A stretch of DNA of 8,274 nt from an uncultured Bacteroidota bacterium (GTDB taxonomy: Bacteria; Bacteroidota; Bacteroidia; Chitinophagales; Chitinophagaceae), in assembly GCA_903929655.1 (NCBI GenBank), contig CAIYVS010000371.1:1-8274 (forward strand), in the 5' to 3' direction. Position 1 is the stretch's first letter. The number at the start of each line of letters is the position of its first letter. Under the pieces are notes generated by a model, which was not told where the DNA came from, searched no databases, and saw nothing but the letters and a program-made list of their open reading frames with translations. The position numbers and the translations under genes were made by a program. Below, one piece after another: positions 6,773 through 8,274 of the stretch.

Positions 6773-6850
6773 CTGAGACTCAGATTTGCTGTCAAATAGA
6801 AATCCCCCATAGGCAAGGATATACTATTCCCGCTGCCCTATCTCTCTCAT

Positions 6851-7411
6851 TCACATATTCTCAAGCATATTGCGTTTTTTGTCTTTCAGCGCCTTGAAAA
6901 AAGAAGGTGTTAGCCCTGTTATTTTTTTAAACTGTTTAGAAAGATGCGCTACACTGCTATACTGGAGTTTCGATGCTATTTCGGTAAGAGTCAATTCATC
7001 ATAAACAATCAGCTCTTTTACTCTTTCTATTTTATGAATGATGATAAATTGCTGTAACGTAACGCCTTTCACTTCAGAAAACATATTGGATACATAGGTA
7101 TAATCTAAATTCATTTTCTGACTAATGTGAACAGAGTATTTCACCTCAGGCAATTCATCAGCATAATGAATCATTTCGATAACTATATTTTTTATTTTAT
7201 CAATAAGTATTTGCTTTTTATTATCCAGCAATTCCAATCCCGATTTATGTAAAGCTTCACGCAATGCCTCGTATTGATTTTTCGGCACGTCCTTTTGGGT
7301 TTCTACCATTCCAAGATCAATAGCTAAATATGGTATACCCAATTTCTTTAGCTCTTCCTTCACCAGCATCTTGCATCTCAAACTTACCATATATTTAATA
7401 TATAATTTCAT
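6851..7411 (-). CDS. Short AraC-family transcriptional regulator
   Basis: The C-terminal part (about 95-175) carries the two helix-turn-helix motifs of the AraC/XylS DNA-binding domain. The first is around DYTYVSNMFSEVKGVTLQQF (103-122). The second is LTEIASKLQYSSVAHLSKQF (142-161), followed by KKITGLTPSFFK (162-173). At 186 residues it lacks the usual cupin sensor. The N-terminus (MKLYIKYMVSLRCKMLVKEELKKLG in outline) resembles the start of a heavy-metal-associated (HMA) fold, but its motif is MVSLRC with Ser10 and Cys13 rather than two cysteines. Short Bacteroidota regulators with this N-terminus are known to me, often near transporter genes; the ligand is unknown. The ATG at 7411 has a well-placed promoter. 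It is transcribed away from the 115-residue gene, which is therefore a candidate target along with its own promoter. Confidence 0.9.
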   Translation of the reverse strand: MKLYIKYMVSLRCKMLVKEELKKLGIPYLAIDLGMVETQKDVPKNQYEALREALHKSGLELLDNKKQILIDKIKNIVIEMIHYADELPEVKYSVHISQKMNLDYTYVSNMFSEVKGVTLQQFIIIHKIERVKELIVYDELTLTEIASKLQYSSVAHLSKQFKKITGLTPSFFKALKDKKRNMLENM

Positions 7412-7449
7412 TATTATCTTATTAAATATGCTCCCTCAATCATAACATA

Positions 7450-7476
7450 CAAAGATAGCTTGATGCGATAGGACAA
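7450..7476 (-). promoter_or_regulatory. Promoter of the AraC-family regulator gene
   Basis: The minus strand shows TTG (7474-7476), 16 bases, then TATCTTTG (7450-7457), an exact TAnnTTTG match with the same spacing as the operon promoter at 6562-6588. The start would fall near 7443 and give a leader of about 32 nt. The left arm of the inverted pair (7505-7515) lies roughly 62-72 bases upstream of this start, a usual place for a regulator site. Confidence 0.6.
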
Positions 7477-7504
7477 CCTTTACAACGTTTTAGATACAAG
7501 TTGC

Positions 7505-7632
7505 ATATTTCACAGGTGCGTTTATGGTCTAATTACATTAGCAACAACATTATTATAAGCTAGGGTGTTTTTATCGGCCAGCTTCGTGATATTTATCATG
7601 CTTGGGCATGCCTTAAAAAAACTGTGAAATAT
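7505..7632. other. Multi-hairpin element closed by an 11-bp perfect inverted repeat
   Basis: ATATTTCACAG (7505-7515) and CTGTGAAATAT (7622-7632) are exact reverse complements 106 bases apart. Between them lie three further hairpins. The first is CTAAT-TAC-ATTAG (7529-7541). The second pairs AAGCT plus GG (7557-7564, one bulged A) with CCAGCTT (7578-7584). The third is CGTGATA-TT-TATCATG (7585-7600, one G-T pair). An alternative third hairpin, CATGC-TTGG-GCATG (7597-7610), overlaps it and excludes it. The layout could be a branched RNA fold or a set of protein-binding palindromes. No target-site duplication flanks it, so a small mobile element is not supported. The pairing is seen directly; its use is unknown. 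Confidence 0.35.
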
Positions 7633-7789
7633 ATAAGATTCCCCGGCGATTATATAACACTATAAATATAGAATATTCCCATATTTGGGACTCAGCAACA
7701 ACTTAAAAATAACCGGTACACCATGACCTTTTTAAATTCTGACGCCAGGAGTTTAATAAAAAATATTTCGTCATTTTAATAATTATTAA

Positions 7790-8137
7790 ATGGATCGTGA
7801 ACCATTTACTTTACAGCAGGCCATCGCAGTGTGCGATGCATATAAAGATTTGAAAGGTACACCGCGACTTACTGAAAAAGGCGATTTTGAAGTTATAGAA
7901 GATATCCTTGTTACTCCATATGGCAACATCCATAAACAAATCTTTTTCGTCCTTTATAAAGAAATGAATTGTCCTTTCAAAGCAATAGAGTTTTACAATA
8001 GATTAGAATATGATATTGTCATCATCTTTCGTGAAATTGTCCCGATTGGCGATGGCTATATTAGTTATATCAATCTATGCAGCTATCTGGAAGAAATTGG
8101 CGGTTTTATAAACAGTGACTTTCTCAAAGAAGCATAG
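7790..8137 (+). CDS. Hypothetical protein (115 aa)
   Basis: I do not recognise a family. The frame runs from ATG at 7790 to TAG at 8137 and has ordinary protein composition, with a mix of charged, aromatic and aliphatic residues and no repeats. There is no signal peptide or membrane helix; the most hydrophobic stretch, YDIVIIF (74-80), is too short and lies beside charged residues, so a soluble alpha/beta cytoplasmic protein is likely. Notable segments are FTLQQAIAVCDAYKDLKGTPRL in outline (6-27), EDILVTPYGNIHKQIFFVLY (37-56) and SYLEEIGGFI (98-107). There are three Cys (15, 61, 97), not arranged as a metal site. It is preceded by very AT-rich sequence without a visible promoter. It lies divergently from the AraC-type regulator, so regulation by that protein is possible but unproven. 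Confidence 0.65.
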   Translation: MDREPFTLQQAIAVCDAYKDLKGTPRLTEKGDFEVIEDILVTPYGNIHKQIFFVLYKEMNCPFKAIEFYNRLEYDIVIIFREIVPIGDGYISYINLCSYLEEIGGFINSDFLKEA

Positions 8138-8274
8138 ATCTTTGTTTTAAGTATCTGAACCAAAACATGCTACGTACCTGGGCAATACGTGATAGATGTA
8201 ATATTTGGGCTGAACTGTATAACACTTTAAACAATGAATAGATCGAATTTTACCTGAGCAATTAAATTCAAACA
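8138..8274. other. Right-end stretch with no supported feature
   Basis: The 137 bases after the hypothetical gene contain no convincing gene. A 24-codon frame (8167-8241) is present but too short to support. A weak inverted pair, ACGTA (8172-8176) and TACGT (8186-8190), is not followed by a T-run, so it is not called a terminator. The sequence is AT-rich and may lead to a gene beyond the window. Confidence 0.5.

Larger units (their letters stand above)
7412..7789. other. Divergent intergenic spacer between the araC-type gene and the 115-aa gene
   Basis: This 378-base stretch holds no plausible gene. It contains the araC-type promoter (7450-7476), an 11-bp perfect inverted pair enclosing several smaller hairpins (7505-7632), and a short palindrome, TCCCA-N4-TGGGA (7677-7690). 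On the plus strand no TAnnTTTG match is found upstream of the gene at 7790, so its promoter is not visible. The stretch before that gene is very AT-rich. Confidence 0.7.

Noticed and set aside
6589..6816. Minus-strand open frame of 75 codons over the tandem repeats
   Set aside because: It begins at TTG, its middle consists of nonapeptides produced by the 27-bp repeat, and its end has no protein-like character. It also overlaps the operon promoter region.
7505..7632. Small mobile element (MITE) bounded by 11-bp terminal inverted repeats
   Set aside because: No direct target-site duplication is present at the outer edges (GTTGC on the left, ATAAG on the right), and no second copy exists in the window.
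8167..8241. 24-codon plus-strand frame beginning MLRTWAIRDRC, considered as a gene remnant or small gene
   Set aside because: It is too short to separate from chance and resembles no family I can name.

Overview
The window looks like a piece of a Bacteroidota chromosome, most likely from the Chitinophagales/Sphingobacteriia side. The evidence is a DUF4290 gene followed directly by murA, a PstS-like lipoprotein followed by a large TPR protein, promoter motifs of the Bacteroidota TAnnTTTG type, start codons without Shine-Dalgarno sequences, and two dispersed repeats common in this phylum. The genus assignment is an inference. No rRNA, tRNA, CRISPR array or transposase gene was seen.

Layout. 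(1) 1-1350, plus strand: the 3' end of a secreted/periplasmic protein ending in a DUF4412-like domain, then 12 bases later a secreted leucine-rich-repeat protein with seven regular 23-residue repeats. (2) 1359-3412, minus strand, converging on the first pair with 8 bases between: a DUF4290 protein with a Gly/Asn/Arg-rich tail, followed by murA, the first committed enzyme of peptidoglycan synthesis. This MurA has Asp where Cys is usual, so intrinsic fosfomycin insensitivity is predicted. (3) 3413-3685: a spacer with a perfect 12-bp hairpin of the GTAGAGACGC repeat type, which probably terminates the next operon, and two candidate promoters for DUF4290-murA. (4) 3686-6540, minus strand: a probable three-gene operon of a two-helix membrane protein, a PstS-like lipoprotein and a TPR protein. 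In relatives this set usually follows exbB-exbD-tonB; those genes are absent here. (5) 6541-6850: the operon promoter and three tandem 27-bp repeat units. (6) 6851-7411, minus strand: a short AraC-family regulator. (7) 7412-7789: a 378-bp divergent spacer with the regulator's promoter and an unusual cluster of inverted repeats inside an 11-bp perfect inverted pair. (8) 7790-8137, plus strand: an unrecognised 115-residue protein, then unassigned sequence to the end.

Functionally this is mostly housekeeping cell-envelope material (murA, secreted or lipid-anchored proteins, TPR scaffold). The right end, with a regulator, an orphan small gene and a palindrome-rich spacer, looks more accessory. 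The least explained part is the spacer at 7505-7690. It could be a structured RNA or a two-site operator for the AraC-type regulator; neither can be decided from one sequence. Start codons for the three-gene operon were moved to internal ATGs because the longer versions begin at TTG and spoil the signal peptides.
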